64,000 nt of DNA from Laburnicola sp. R22_1 (Eukaryota > Ascomycota > Dothideomycetes > Pleosporales > Didymosphaeriaceae). Positions 50,070-60,053 of this stretch are shown one piece after another. Numbering within the stretch: the first letter of the stretch is position 1; every line of letters begins with the position of its first letter. The DNA is taken from assembly GCA_014281115.1 (NCBI GenBank), contig JACONQ010000011.1, positions 1,364,001-1,428,000 on the forward strand. The letters are read 5' to 3'. Under the pieces are notes generated by a model. That model searched no databases, was not told where the DNA came from, and was given only the letters and a program-made list of their open reading frames with translations. The position numbers and the translations under genes were made by a program.

Positions 50070-51170
50070 GCTAGAATACGTAAGTTTTTAATCTATAGTA
50101 TTAGTAGACTTAGTAGAGAAGGAGGCTACTATATAGAAGGGCTTTAATATCTTTATATAGTAAATATTTTTTTAACTATATTAACTCTATCTATAAGCAT
50201 TATAAAGTTCTAGTTTCTAAAAATCTTTAGCATAATTAGTCTATTCTATAAGTCTATACGTAAGGCTCTTTAGTAAATATTCTTTAAGTTTTTTTAGTTA
50301 TCTTTGTTAGCCTTAGTAGCTAAGTCCATAAAATTAGTATTAAACTTAGTTAGTAGGGTTTTACTCTATTAGCTAAAAAAATAGTCTATTCTATACTTAT
50401 TTCTTTACTAACTTATTGCGGAAGCTTATATCTAAGAAACCCTAGAATTTATCTTTAGAATAGGTTTCTTTTTCTATAAAGGCTAATATAATATTCCCTA
50501 CCTTACCTATTAGTCTACTTATAATATAATTAACTATATTTCCTAGAAGAGGGTAATTTTTATAAATTTTGGCCTTTATTATATATTCTTAATATTAGTA
50601 ATTCTAATAGCTTCTAGAGAACAACTCTAGGTTAGAGAGTTAGGAGCGCTAGCACTCTAGTAACGCTTTACTAGACGCTAGTGTTACTACTATTATTTAG
50701 AAGGGGACTAAAAGCATAGTCTCTACTTTAGCGTATTACTTTAATTAGGCGAGTTAATTAGTAATTACTCCTAGTAAGGCCTAGAGCTACTTACTAGTGT
50801 TTTATTATACTACTAGTGTAACTTCGAATTATTCTAAGCTAGTAAAATAGCCTATAATTTGTGTTAGTGCGTTTTAGAAAGCGTCCCCTTTTATATTCTA
50901 AGTCTTCTCTCCCCTTTAGAGAGGTGCTTAGGACCCTATTAACTTTTAGTTTTATAGATACTAGTGGACTAGCTTAATCTTTTATATATACTCTATTTTG
51001 TTATAACTTTCTATATATAGTTTTTTAGCAAGGTTAGTAGTAATATCTACCTCTATAGCTTCTTACTATTAGAGTTTAGTAACTTATTACGCTAGGTAAG
51101 AAATAAGGATATTTTCCTTTTTATAAAAAGATCTTAGTGCTCCCTTTATTATACTTATATTTATTTTATA

Positions 51171-51408
51171 GAGTTAAGAAATCTTAGTGTCTAACTTAAC
51201 TATATATTTATTTATAGGGTTAAGGAACCTTAGTGTCTAACTTAACTACGTGTTTGTTCTATAGAGTTAAGGGATTTTAGTATTTAACTTAACTACGTGT
51301 TTGCTTATAAGGTTAAGGAATCTTAATATTTAACTTAACTATATATTTATTCTATAGGGTTAAGCAATCTTAGTATTTAACTTAACTGCGTATTTATTTA
51401 TAGAGTTA
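51171..51408. repeat. Tandem repeat of about 46 bp, five units, Gypsy 5' leader
   Basis: Units begin near 51171, 51217, 51264, 51310 and 51357. Each contains GGTTAAGGAATCTTAGT-like and TTTAACTTAACTACGTGTTT-like parts, and spacing is 46-47 bp. The array lies 60 bp inside the 5' LTR, in the untranslated leader of the Gypsy element. Confidence 0.75.
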
Positions 51409-51469
51409 TTCTTAGCATATTAGGGAGATTTTGCAAGCTCCTCTATTATAAAAGGTTAATTAAATTTAA

Positions 51470-52144
51470 TATAAGGGGCTTTAGACTAAAAGGTTAGAGT
51501 TGTCTAAGTAAACTTATAAATTTAATAGAGTTTTAAAGGTAACTCTAGCTATTAACTTATATACTCCTAGCTTAGTAGAAGTATAGACTTAGCACTCTAA
51601 GGCTCTAAGACTCTAAGAAGTATAGACTAAAAGTAGGCTGGTAAATGGGTTCGGGGTACCCAGGTTAGGTATAGGGTTAGGTTGGGGTCGTATAGACTAT
51701 GAGTATAGATTAGGTTAGGTTGCACAGATCTTAGGTTAGGTTAGGTTAATTATATAAGACCCTAAACTCAACCTAACCTATACCTAACCTAATTACGTAA
51801 GACCTAATCTAATTACGTAAGACCCTAGCTTAATTTAACTTAGTTTAATATTATTTAAAATATATTTTTAATTAATTATAATAGCTATTTATCACAGACT
51901 AAAAAGGTATCCTAGAGTTAAATTAAGGTTAGGGTCTTACATAAGTAGGGTTGGGTTAGGGTTAGAGTCTTATATAAGTAGGGTTAGGTTAGGTTGGGTT
52001 AGATTACGTAAGACTCTAATCCTAACCTAATCCTACTTATATAAGACCCTAACCCCAATCTAACCTATACCTATTTGCTAGTCTAACTAAAAGCTCTAAG
52101 GTAGTAGGCTAAGTAACTAGTAGAAGGGCGCTTAGCCCCTTATA
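51470..52144 (-). repeat. 5' LTR of the Gypsy element, carrying MITE copy 3
   Basis: The 215-bp LTR is expanded to 675 bp by the MITE and its 8-bp duplication. It ends AGCCCCTTATA at 52144 and is followed by the duplicated ATAGT. Confidence 0.88.
51634..52085. mobile_element. 452-bp hAT-like MITE, copy 3, inside the LTR
   Basis: The perfect 8-bp duplication ACTAAAAG is at 51626-51633 and 52086-52093. The ends TAGGCTGGTAAATGGG and the complement of TAGACTAGCAAATAGG match copies 1 and 2. The uninterrupted LTR at 42850 serves as an empty-site control (GACTAAGAGCTC). Confidence 0.9.
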
Positions 52145-52827
52145 ATAGTTAGATTAGTTACTATTACAATTATTATTATTATTATTACAGCAAAAATTTT
52201 TATTAAAGAAATTATTAATTATGTAACATAGTAGTTAGTTAAATAGTCAGCCTAGAATTACGTAATATTACGAATTAATCCTAGGGGAGAATTACGTAAT
52301 ATATATAATAACTAGTAAAATAAAGAGTTTTTTTAATTACTAACTAATTATGTAATAAAAATAATATTGTTAAATTAAATAATTAAAGACTAGTATTTTC
52401 TCTATAAATCTATTAAAAATTAAAATTATAGCTTTACTAGTAAAAAAGTTATAAAGCTTTAAAGAAATTACTTATTTAGACTATTTATATATATCTACGT
52501 AAGTCTATATATATTTATATATCTTTAAGCATTTTTATACTAGTAAATTACTTATATAAAAATACGCACAAATATATAAGTCTACGTATATTTACGCACG
52601 ATTCGCATAGTTAAGTAGAAAAACTTTCCTAATATAGGTAGTTAATTAATAATATATATACTATATATAGAATATACGTGAAGTATTCTTTATAATAATA
52701 ATATATATATTATTTAAAATAAAAGTCTTTATTATATTACCTCTATATAGATTAAATTAACGCTATATTACTAGTACTATAAAAATACTATTTAAATATA
52801 GTAAGAGTTATACTATAATTAGTATAG

Positions 52828-53069
52828 TTTTTTTACGAGTAAGAGATTTCTAATAAAAATATTATAATAATAGTGGATATTCCTCCTACTATTATATATA
52901 TAGAAAAGCATTTTAAGGTATTAATAAAAAGGGTTAGCGCGTTATATAATTAGTATAACTTCTTTTTTATTAATACTACCTTAAAACGCTTTTTTGTATT
53001 AATACTAGTAGGAGGAATAACTACTATTATTATAATATTTTTATTAGAAACCTCTTAGTTATAAAAACA
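52828..53069. repeat. Inverted pair of the short dispersed repeat
   Basis: A reverse copy (TTTTTTTACGAGTAAGAGA...) and a direct copy (...TTAGAAACCTCTTAGTTATA) face each other around GCGCGTTATATAATTAGTAT, making a fold-back unit of about 240 bp with arms of about 115 bp. A degraded MITE arm follows at about 53078-53145. Confidence 0.65.
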
Positions 53070-53299
53070 AGGGGGCTCTGCTTTTTTATTATGTTATTTG
53101 AGATAAAAGCCTTTGTTATTCTACCCCTAGGTAGATTTAATTAACGCTACACATAAAAACAAAAAACTATAATTAGTACAGCTACTTTTCTTCTATATAT
53201 TTATTAAATATTTATAATAACTTTTTTAATTTTAATAAAATAAAGTTATTTTATAACAAACACGTAAACATCTATATAAACAACCTCCTGTCGCTAGTT

Positions 53300-54335
53300 T
53301 CTACGCATAAATCACCCTCTCCTAACTTTCTTTCCCAGTGGTTGTCTTGTCTATTGTGATCACGCTAGCCAAGATCGCGTATGCCTCGCGACGTTGGCGG
53401 CTCACAATTTCAACTTGGCGCCTAATGCACGCAGCCAGATCTGACATGATTGAGGTACAGATCACTAAACTCTACAGCGCGATGGTCGTTGTTGGCGCAA
53501 TCTTAAAAGTTCGCTTAGATCGTGATCCAGTCAGTATCTGAGCGGACTACCATACCATTCGAGCGAGCCTTTGTCACGTGTGATTGCCTGCGCTGCGCTT
53601 GATTGCATGTTGCATGCACTGCCGTGAGGCGCAGTTGAAGGTAAATACTGTGTGTCGGCGCAAAGTACCTAACCTGTAGGAGAGATTCATGCGAAAGAGG
53701 TAGAGGTCGGCTTAGGACATACCCTAAGGTAGTACATTCACGTACCTATATCAGTCTTGCGATATAGGGAAGAGCTGGCATGAATGGGATCTGGGATCAG
53801 TGAGCCCGCAAAATTTAATGCCACAGCGTCATACTACTAGAGGGGTACGATGTCGAACTCTGGTCTAGTGAACAGTTTTTAAGTGGTGCACATATTCGAC
53901 GGGCCCGTATCAGTAGGATTTGTAGATAAGGAGCGCCCGATACCAGAACTGCTACGGCCTTTTTGGGGTTCGTTGGAAGATATTTTTGCTAACATGGGTA
54001 TTTAGTTAACTTTCTGGTAAAGTTCGTCATCTGCAGGGCAGCACGAAAATTGCCCTGGCTTTTGGGTGTGTTGGACTTGTGTGCGCTGGCATGGCGACGG
54101 CAACCCCATGCGCTGCCTTGTGGAGGTCGCGCAATTAAGACGAAACAGACTCATATTTGTCGTTCACCGTTCACCCAGGGCTGGCGGCTTGCGCGGTCGA
54201 GAAGGGAGCTCCAGTCGATGATTTTCACGAACCCTAGGAAGGCGTTGGCTACATTGCAAACTCCGTGCGGGAAAGTAATATGTATACAAAGATGAAACAA
54301 GCTGACCTGACTAGGCTGACATCTTTGTTAGTTTT
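53300..54335. other. GC-balanced DNA after the AT block, no supported gene
   Basis: Composition returns to host-like at about 53,290. Short plus-strand frames at 53338 and 54050 have no domain or splice context. Nothing further can be supported. Confidence 0.4.
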
Positions 54336-54821
54336 TCACCTCTTCCATCTGTCTACTCTTTCTCTCAAACGCCGCCTCTGACGCTTTATGGTCTACATCC
54401 TATAGTATATTCTCTAAGTCAACATCAAAATCCACTCCTTTTCTCTTGACCTCGACTCTCTTCGTAGTTTGTACGCCTTTAGATTGTACTCCTTTATCTC
54501 TTTAAAGTTCTCTAGGTTTACTTACACAATCTCTATCACCCTACCTACTTTAAGTAACTGCTTTAAGATTAGCTACTTGTCCTTTACAAATACTCTGCCC
54601 GCCTTTAGGCCCTTTGCCCAAGGCACTATTATATATACTACACCTCTCACCTTCGTCGCAAAAACCATTAAAAACCGCTTTATAAAAAGTTGTTCCTTCT
54701 TCTTGTTATATGCCTTCCCGTTCGGCCTTGTATCCATACGAACATAGCCCTTGGGATACACTAACTTATCGTGCACCAACCATTTCAGCTTGGATACTGC
54801 AAGACTATTTTCGGTGTCCAA
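54336..54821 (-). pseudogene. Unidentified ORF with RIP-type stops
   Basis: A minus-strand frame of 162 codons starts at ATG 54821 (MDTENSLAVSKLKWLVHDKL) and ends at TGA 54336-54338, interrupted only by TAG/TAA codons near 54570, 54520, 54425 and 54410. Codon use between the stops is protein-like: KKKEQLFIKRFLMVFATK, GVVYIIVPWAKGLKAGRVF, then a basic C-terminus. I do not recognise it. It may be the C-terminal exon of an element-encoded or multicopy gene, since RIP needs duplicated targets. It lies 40 bp downstream of the secreted-protein gene. Confidence 0.5.
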
Positions 54822-54859
54822 TCGCCGTTGGGGTTACTACCCTTAGGCTATATACTAGA

Positions 54860-55288
54860 CTAGAATATCCCCTTATTCCCAGGCATGTTGTAGTATTTTG
54901 TGATGGTGGCTTTATTGGGAATGGGCTTTTTCATGGCTTTAGCGTGACTTTGGGCTTTGCGCGGGCCTTGGACTTTGTTTTTTGTTGATTTCGATTTTGA
55001 TTTCGATTTCGAGGGTCTTTCCTTGGGCCTTGCTTTTGCTTTCTTCTTACGGGTCTTTGTGGCTTTGGACTTTGGGCGGGTTCTTATACTTGGCACTCGA
55101 GCATGAGGGAGGAGTTGGTTTTCGCCTTGTGTATCGATGGGCTCGGGTTCGAATTCAGAGCGAGATAGGCCCCGAGGAGGCGAGGTGTCGATAGCTTCAA
55201 GGCTATTGCTTTGCGGGACGGGAACAGCGAAGGCGTTGAGAAAGAGCACGCCCAGCGCAAAGACGCCGGCGGTGCTGGAGAAACGCAT
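54860..55288 (-). CDS. Small secreted Lys/Ser-rich protein
   Basis: A 142-residue product begins MRFSSTAGVFALGVLFLNAF, a classical signal peptide with cleavage likely after about residue 21 (AVPVPQ follows). The mature part is acidic-to-neutral up to about residue 65, then strongly basic with Lys/Ser/Arg/Pro repeats (SKSKSKSKS around residues 93-103) and an Ala/Lys tail. It has no cysteines, so it is not a typical disulphide-rich effector. A TATAAA-like box lies about 46-53 bp upstream. The size, secretion signal and position next to transposon-rich DNA fit a candidate effector or wall-associated basic protein; that is inference. No family recognised. The start is the only Met with a signal peptide. 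Confidence 0.7.
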   Translation of the reverse strand: MRFSSTAGVFALGVLFLNAFAVPVPQSNSLEAIDTSPPRGLSRSEFEPEPIDTQGENQLLPHARVPSIRTRPKSKATKTRKKKAKARPKERPSKSKSKSKSTKNKVQGPRKAQSHAKAMKKPIPNKATITKYYNMPGNKGIF

Positions 55289-55333
55289 CTTGCTCTAATG
55301 GTACACGATGGATCAGGTGACAGGTAAGCTTGG

Positions 55334-55341
55334 TTATATAA
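55334..55341 (-). promoter_or_regulatory. TATA box of the secreted-protein gene
   Basis: TTATATAA on the minus strand, 46-53 bp before the ATG at 55288, in otherwise GC-balanced DNA. Confidence 0.55.
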
Positions 55342-56683
55342 AGAACGAATAGTTGGAAAGCGAGTGGACGGCTCCTCTACGGCACCTATAATGAATCACT
55401 CGAAGGAGAAAGAGTAGACGACGGACACAAGACCGTGTCAAAGAGTAAGGAGTCTGTCTGGAGAGCAAGTTGTATGTAAGCAATTCAGCCAGCAACTTGG
55501 TAGACATTTGTATCCTTCACTGCGCCATAGCTACCTATCTAGTGAATGGGACACGGCATTCGCATAAGCGGAGATTGTTAAAATCCTCGAATTGGGAGCC
55601 GACGCCATCTTTCCAAGGCCGGCTGATAGTTAGCAAACGGTCTCTGTTCTAGTGGATGGTACGTGGTTGGCCTGAACGTCCTCCCAAGGTGTTCCGCTGC
55701 GGATGCGGGTTGTTGGTGCTAAGGATGCGGTCGGCTTGGGGTCTTTCGTGTGACTACGGCGTTGGTAGGGCGACAATGTTACAGTGCGAGACGCTATTAG
55801 TAGAATGTCAGGCTGCGAGTGTCCTGTCTCCTATGCGTAATAGATGGATGTAAGCGATGCTTCTGTGGGTCGTGTGGCCGCCTCAGTAACAGCAACTTCC
55901 TTGGACTGCTGCAGGGAAGGGGTTTGTTGGTGAGAGGTGTGAGTCTCCGGCACGGCCACCGTAGCGCTACCATGAGTGTCCGATTGTATCTCGAGGGGAA
56001 GTCCTCGCGGGACTTCGGTGGAGGATATGGTGTCCTCGCCGGTGCTTGCCTGGTAAACCAGCAATCCGTCCTAAGCAACAGCACTGGCTACAACAGTCCA
56101 AACTGTAGTTACAGGTGCTATGTGCCTAGATGCGGGTTTTTTATATATACAGAATGCGTTTGTCCTCTTATAAGCACTGCTCATAATAACTATGTTAAAG
56201 GTAGTCTACCCTGTGTGTATAGCGCCTTGCATATGGCACCTGGGTGATCCGAGTGGACCATTTACAAAGTTGATAAAAAGCCCTGCTTGGTCTTTAAGAT
56301 CTAGGAAGAGGATCATAAATTCTGGGAGCTGCATGTGTCTAGGCAATTTTTAGCGATGCTGCAAATTGTTAACGCGTAAGGGATAATATGTGTAGTATTT
56401 TATGGTTGAAAGAAGACTGTTGTTTCTTTTCATTCTATATTTTTGGTACGTTGTAGGTGGAGCACGGTTGGATGATAGGCTTGTCTGTAGCTTATTGGGA
56501 ATGCCTAAACTTGGATGTAGAAGAACAACATGTAGACTGGTGTTACTGTGAGGGACTTGGTGTTTGTGTTATCTATCTAGGCATGTCTTCATTGCTCTTG
56601 CTGTCCGTCCAAGTCCTGAAACATTCATTGGTCTTCCTGTCCATCCGTGCCGAAACATGTGCTGCGTGATGCATGCGGTGCTT
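55342..56683. other. Intergenic; one possible degraded Thr/Ser-rich frame
   Basis: On the minus strand a frame ending at 55831 reads DGLLVYQASTGEDTISSTEV and continues Thr/Ser/Glu-rich. Across one TAG upstream it would extend through PVTTVWTVVASAVA. It could be a scrap of a Ser/Thr-rich surface protein, but the evidence is thin. The rest is unremarkable. Confidence 0.3.
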
Positions 56684-57250
56684 TTACGTAGTGTCGTCCA
56701 CAAGCACCCTGGTCGAAGGTAAGTACCGGTACATGAACCGTAGCACGCCCCTATGATAATCTTCCCCAAACTCGGGCCACCACAACGTCTGGTTTATGAA
56801 TGTGCCAATCTCTTCGGGGTTGTAGACGAAGACCGAATTCCTAACGATAGCCGCGGACAGAAGGACCTTACGCAGGTTGTTATTCTGTTCCTTGTTCATG
56901 TTCCGGGCGAAGACATTGTCCATGGCCTCAATAAACTCCTCGGCAATAAACTTTTTGCCGTGGAGACTCATGCGTCTTTCGCAAATGCATGCTGGTAGGA
57001 CGGTCGCCTGTTATTCTTTAGCACCTTAATAATTGTGCCAGCATGTCGAACTTACTGTAGGCAAACGTTGTTCAGCCTCTCCAGCGGGCTCTTCGCATCC
57101 CCACTAATAGTTTCAAGGTCGATATTCTTATCCGCCCACTCTTGCATATCGGCACCTGTCACTTCGTCCCTATAGCACAACCAGCAAGGGTCAGAGATTG
57201 CATCTTCCATATTTGCGCCAGTGTCAGTCAGCGCTGACAACGTACCGTAC

Positions 57251-57286
57251 TACGTCCCGTAGTACGTCCCGTAGTACGTCCCGTAA
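57251..57286 (+). repeat. Three 12-bp subterminal repeats of the hAT element
   Basis: TACGTCCCGTAG occurs twice followed by TACGTCCCGTAA in direct tandem. Related CCGTA and TACGG motifs recur to about 57350 and again at 60150-60280. Such subterminal motifs are the usual binding sites of hAT transposases. Confidence 0.7.
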
Positions 57287-57670
57287 GCCGTACGTACGTA
57301 ACTGCCTCCTAGGCCGTACCGTAGCCGTAATTTGTATGTGGACGAGGCGTAATTACGGCTCTACAGGAGCCTTTTTGTGAGATTTTAACGCGACCTTTTG
57401 CTGTTTTAGGGGGCTATTTTTGGCCGTTTTTCGCCCTTTTTGGTGTAGTATAAGCTCGGATCGTAGGGGGACCTAGCAGGCCTTTATCGTAGCAGAATTT
57501 TCTAGTGCTCCTTAAGCAATAACTTGTTAGCTTTTGCCTACAATATGCCGCGAAATACACGGTCCCAGGCCTCGCAATTATCTTAAAGTACCCTTAATTA
57601 TCGCCCTTACTATGCCGCCGCGTCACAAAGGCTCAACGCCGCCCTCGCCACCGCTGGCGACGGCGGGTAC

Positions 57671-60053
57671 ATGTCGTCGGAGTCGTCCGCGTCGCGTGAG
57701 AGTACTCTGGGTAGTACAGAAAGGTCGCACGTCTGGCAGCCAGATCGTTGTATAGGAGAGGCCTTTGACGTCAATTGGCACCGCCTTTGGCACAACAATC
57801 GCCATCTAGTCGCTGATAGAGTTGGGTACAGAGTCCGCTATAAATCGCAGCTTAAGGGCAAGCGCGCGCCCGCATCTATATGGCGATATGGAGCTGAGTT
57901 AGAGTACCTGGAGGACGACATGGTTAGTAAGACGATCTTCTGGCTGTGTAAGGACTGTCACCTTGCGCAGAGACAAGCCAATTGCTGGCGCGTTAACGGT
58001 ACAGCGCACGTCAAAGGCCACCTCAGAAAGGCCCACAGAGTCGACCTAGACACCAGATTGTTGCCCATTATAGAGGCTGTAAAGCCTACAAATCTATGGG
58101 ATAAAGCTGCCGGCGCGCAGTTAATGGTGTCGCATACGCCATGGCAAGAAGAGGAGCTCTAGAGTGCCTTTGTTGACTAGGTAATCGCTAAGGATTTGAG
58201 CTTTTTGATGGCGACGTCAGCGGCCACGCGGGGCCTTCTGACATGGAATCGAACTGACCTTTTGCGCGCCCTGCCAGCCAGCCACGTTACGCTGTCGAAA
58301 TACGTACAATCAAGCCTGGCGGATTGAAAGGAGGAGGTTATAGAGCTTTTGCGCTCGTCGCTGAGTAAAATAAGTGTGAGTTGCGATCTGTGGACGTCAC
58401 TAAACAATATAAGCTTTCTTGGAGTTGTCGCCTACTTTGTCGGTAAGATAGTTGTTCCGCTCCAGTACCCTTATTAATAAGGGACTTGGTGGATTTTTAA
58501 TATTGACTTTTTGTGATTTAGATGCTTAACACCAACAACGCGACCTGCTTATTGCCTTCCGCAACGTTTTTGGCGACCATACGGCAGCTGCGCAAGCTTA
58601 AGTCATTGTCCAGGTTGTCCGCGAGTACGATTTTGAGCAAAAACTCTATTGTTTTGTAGGCGATAACGCGAGCAATAACAACACAAAGTTTATTGAGCAA
58701 ATTAACTTATTAACCAGCCTCAACGTTGGAAGTCAACACCGTATACGCTGCGCAGGGCATATAATTAACCTGATTGTTAAGGCACTTATATACGGCACTG
58801 GAGTAAGCAAATTTGAGGTAGAGCTTGCCCGTGCCTCTCCCCAGGAGCAATATCAATTATACCGAAGGCATGGGGTTGTCGGCAAGCTACACAACTTTGT
58901 GAACGCTGTATGCGCATCCTATAAACGCCGCGAGCTTTTCCGCACAACCCAGCAACAATTAAGCGACGAGGACCCTATATAGACCTTCGGCACACTCAAT
59001 TTAGTACAGGACGGCGGTATTAGATGGCACAGCGTTTACCTCATGTTGCTGCGTTGCCAGGAGCTTAAGGACCCGATTCGCAAGTTCATACGACGCGCGC
59101 GCGACGCTGCCGACCTCCCAGAGGTCCCTGACAACGACGACGATTATATATACGACCCAATAACTGACGCGCCGTCTGACGACGACTGGGAGGAAGTCCA
59201 CACGATAATACAGGTGCTACAGGAGTTCTATGAGCTCTGTAAGGCCCTGGAGGGCGCGGCCAGCGTCAGCGGATTTGGGTCGCTCTGGCAGACGATTGTC
59301 AACTTACAGCAACTTTACGAGTCGCTGACCGAGCGCGTACAGCTAATTGAGGGCTTTACGGACTCCGCGTACGTCCAACAAGGCGTCGCGCTCGCGCTAG
59401 AAAAGCTTATAACGTACTTCAACAAAATTGTGATGGATCCAGAGCCATCTCTGTACTGTGTGGGCACCGCATTACACCCACAGCTGCGTATCGCATGGTT
59501 CAAAGATCACTGGAAAAATCACCCCGCATGGCACAAAAAGGCTGAGATATCGCTGCGCGAGGTATTTCAAAGCTACGTCGACACCGAAAACGACGCTGAG
59601 GACCACCCAGAGTCACCTCCGTCGTCGCGCAAGGTCCCCGGGGCGTACAAAGGCGACGTAAGGAGGGCGCAGACGATGAGCGTGGATCCCATGCTCCTCA
59701 CCAGCGGCAGGGCACATAAACGCTATAAACGCATGTCGCAACTTGACGAGTACTTGGACGACTTGCAAAAGGACCTCAACAGCGACAACGACGCGTCAAA
59801 ACAGCTTATGGACGACCCACACCGTTGGTGGGTTGCAATAGGTCAAAAACGGTACCCAATCGTATACAAGATGGCCATGGATCACCTCTCAGTGCCCTGT
59901 ACGTCGTGCGACTGTGAGAGGTGTTTTAGCTCTGGAAAACGTACAGTCACGTGCGATCGCAATTCTCTTAGTGGGTGTACTATTGAGGCCTTACAATTAC
60001 AAAAGAACTGGCTGCGTCAAAAGTTGTCAAAAGTAACCTTTTTGACCTTGTAA
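57671..60053 (+). pseudogene. hAT transposase with six stop codons
   Basis: The frame starts MSSESSASRESTLGS and has a BED-type zinc finger (about residues 90-127: WLCKDC ... HVKGHLRKAH). It continues through LLTWNRTDLLRALPASHVT and VSCDLWTSLNNISFLGVV, the hAT RNase H-like core. A 79-nt intron (58443-58521) rejoins at VD, then LYCFVGDNASNNNTKF and RCAGHIINLIVKALIYG. It ends with the hATC dimerisation domain (WWVAIGQKRYPIVYKMAMDH, then CERCFSSGKRTVTCDRNSL). Stops: TAG 58160, TAG 58178, TGA 58325, TAA 58527, TAA 58599, TAG 58980. The last 336 codons (59043-60053) are open. It can no longer make a full transposase. Confidence 0.88.

Larger units (their letters stand above)
42850..52144 (-). mobile_element. 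Ty3/Gypsy LTR retrotransposon with three MITE insertions
   Basis: LTRs at 42850-43064 and 51470-52144 are homologous. The second is 675 bp, but removing a 452-bp MITE and one 8-bp duplication leaves exactly 215 bp, equal to the first. Both LTRs begin TATAAGGGGCT; they end AGCCTCTTATA (left) and AGCCCCTTATA (right), consistent with original TG...CA ends mutated to TA. The target duplication ATAGT is at 42845-42849 and 52145-52149. The minus-strand interior shows zinc knuckle, reverse transcriptase, RNase H and integrase in Gypsy order. Coding direction makes the right LTR the 5' LTR. Confidence 0.92.
42207..52226 (+). pseudogene. RIP-inactivated 239-codon ORF split by a Gypsy element
   Basis: From ATG 42207 a frame without indels runs to 42849, where the 5-bp target duplication ends. 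It resumes in frame at 52150 and ends at TAA 52224-52226, giving 240 codons once 42850-52149 is removed. Stops inside are only TAG/TAA, and most fall where Gln or Trp would be expected. Readable parts include KVKDNL.KFSNFI.QVELLEGPF and KVGDYN.VIRVRVSDSS. The C-terminus is Leu/Gln/Lys-rich (LLLQQKFLLKK), possibly a coiled coil. I do not recognise the family; it could be a host gene or the gag-like protein of an older repeat. Only RIP and the insertion have damaged it. Confidence 0.65.

Noticed and set aside
54710..55194. Two plus-strand frames of 92 and 70 codons
   Set aside because: They overlap the signal-peptide gene on the minus strand and the pseudogene next to it, and read as antisense shadows.
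57229..57236. CAGCGCTG as the 8-bp target duplication of the hAT element
   Set aside because: The motif is palindromic and so appears at both ends. Treating it as part of the terminal repeat gives a perfect outer duplication GTGTCAGT, a CAGNG-type hAT terminus and an in-frame empty site.
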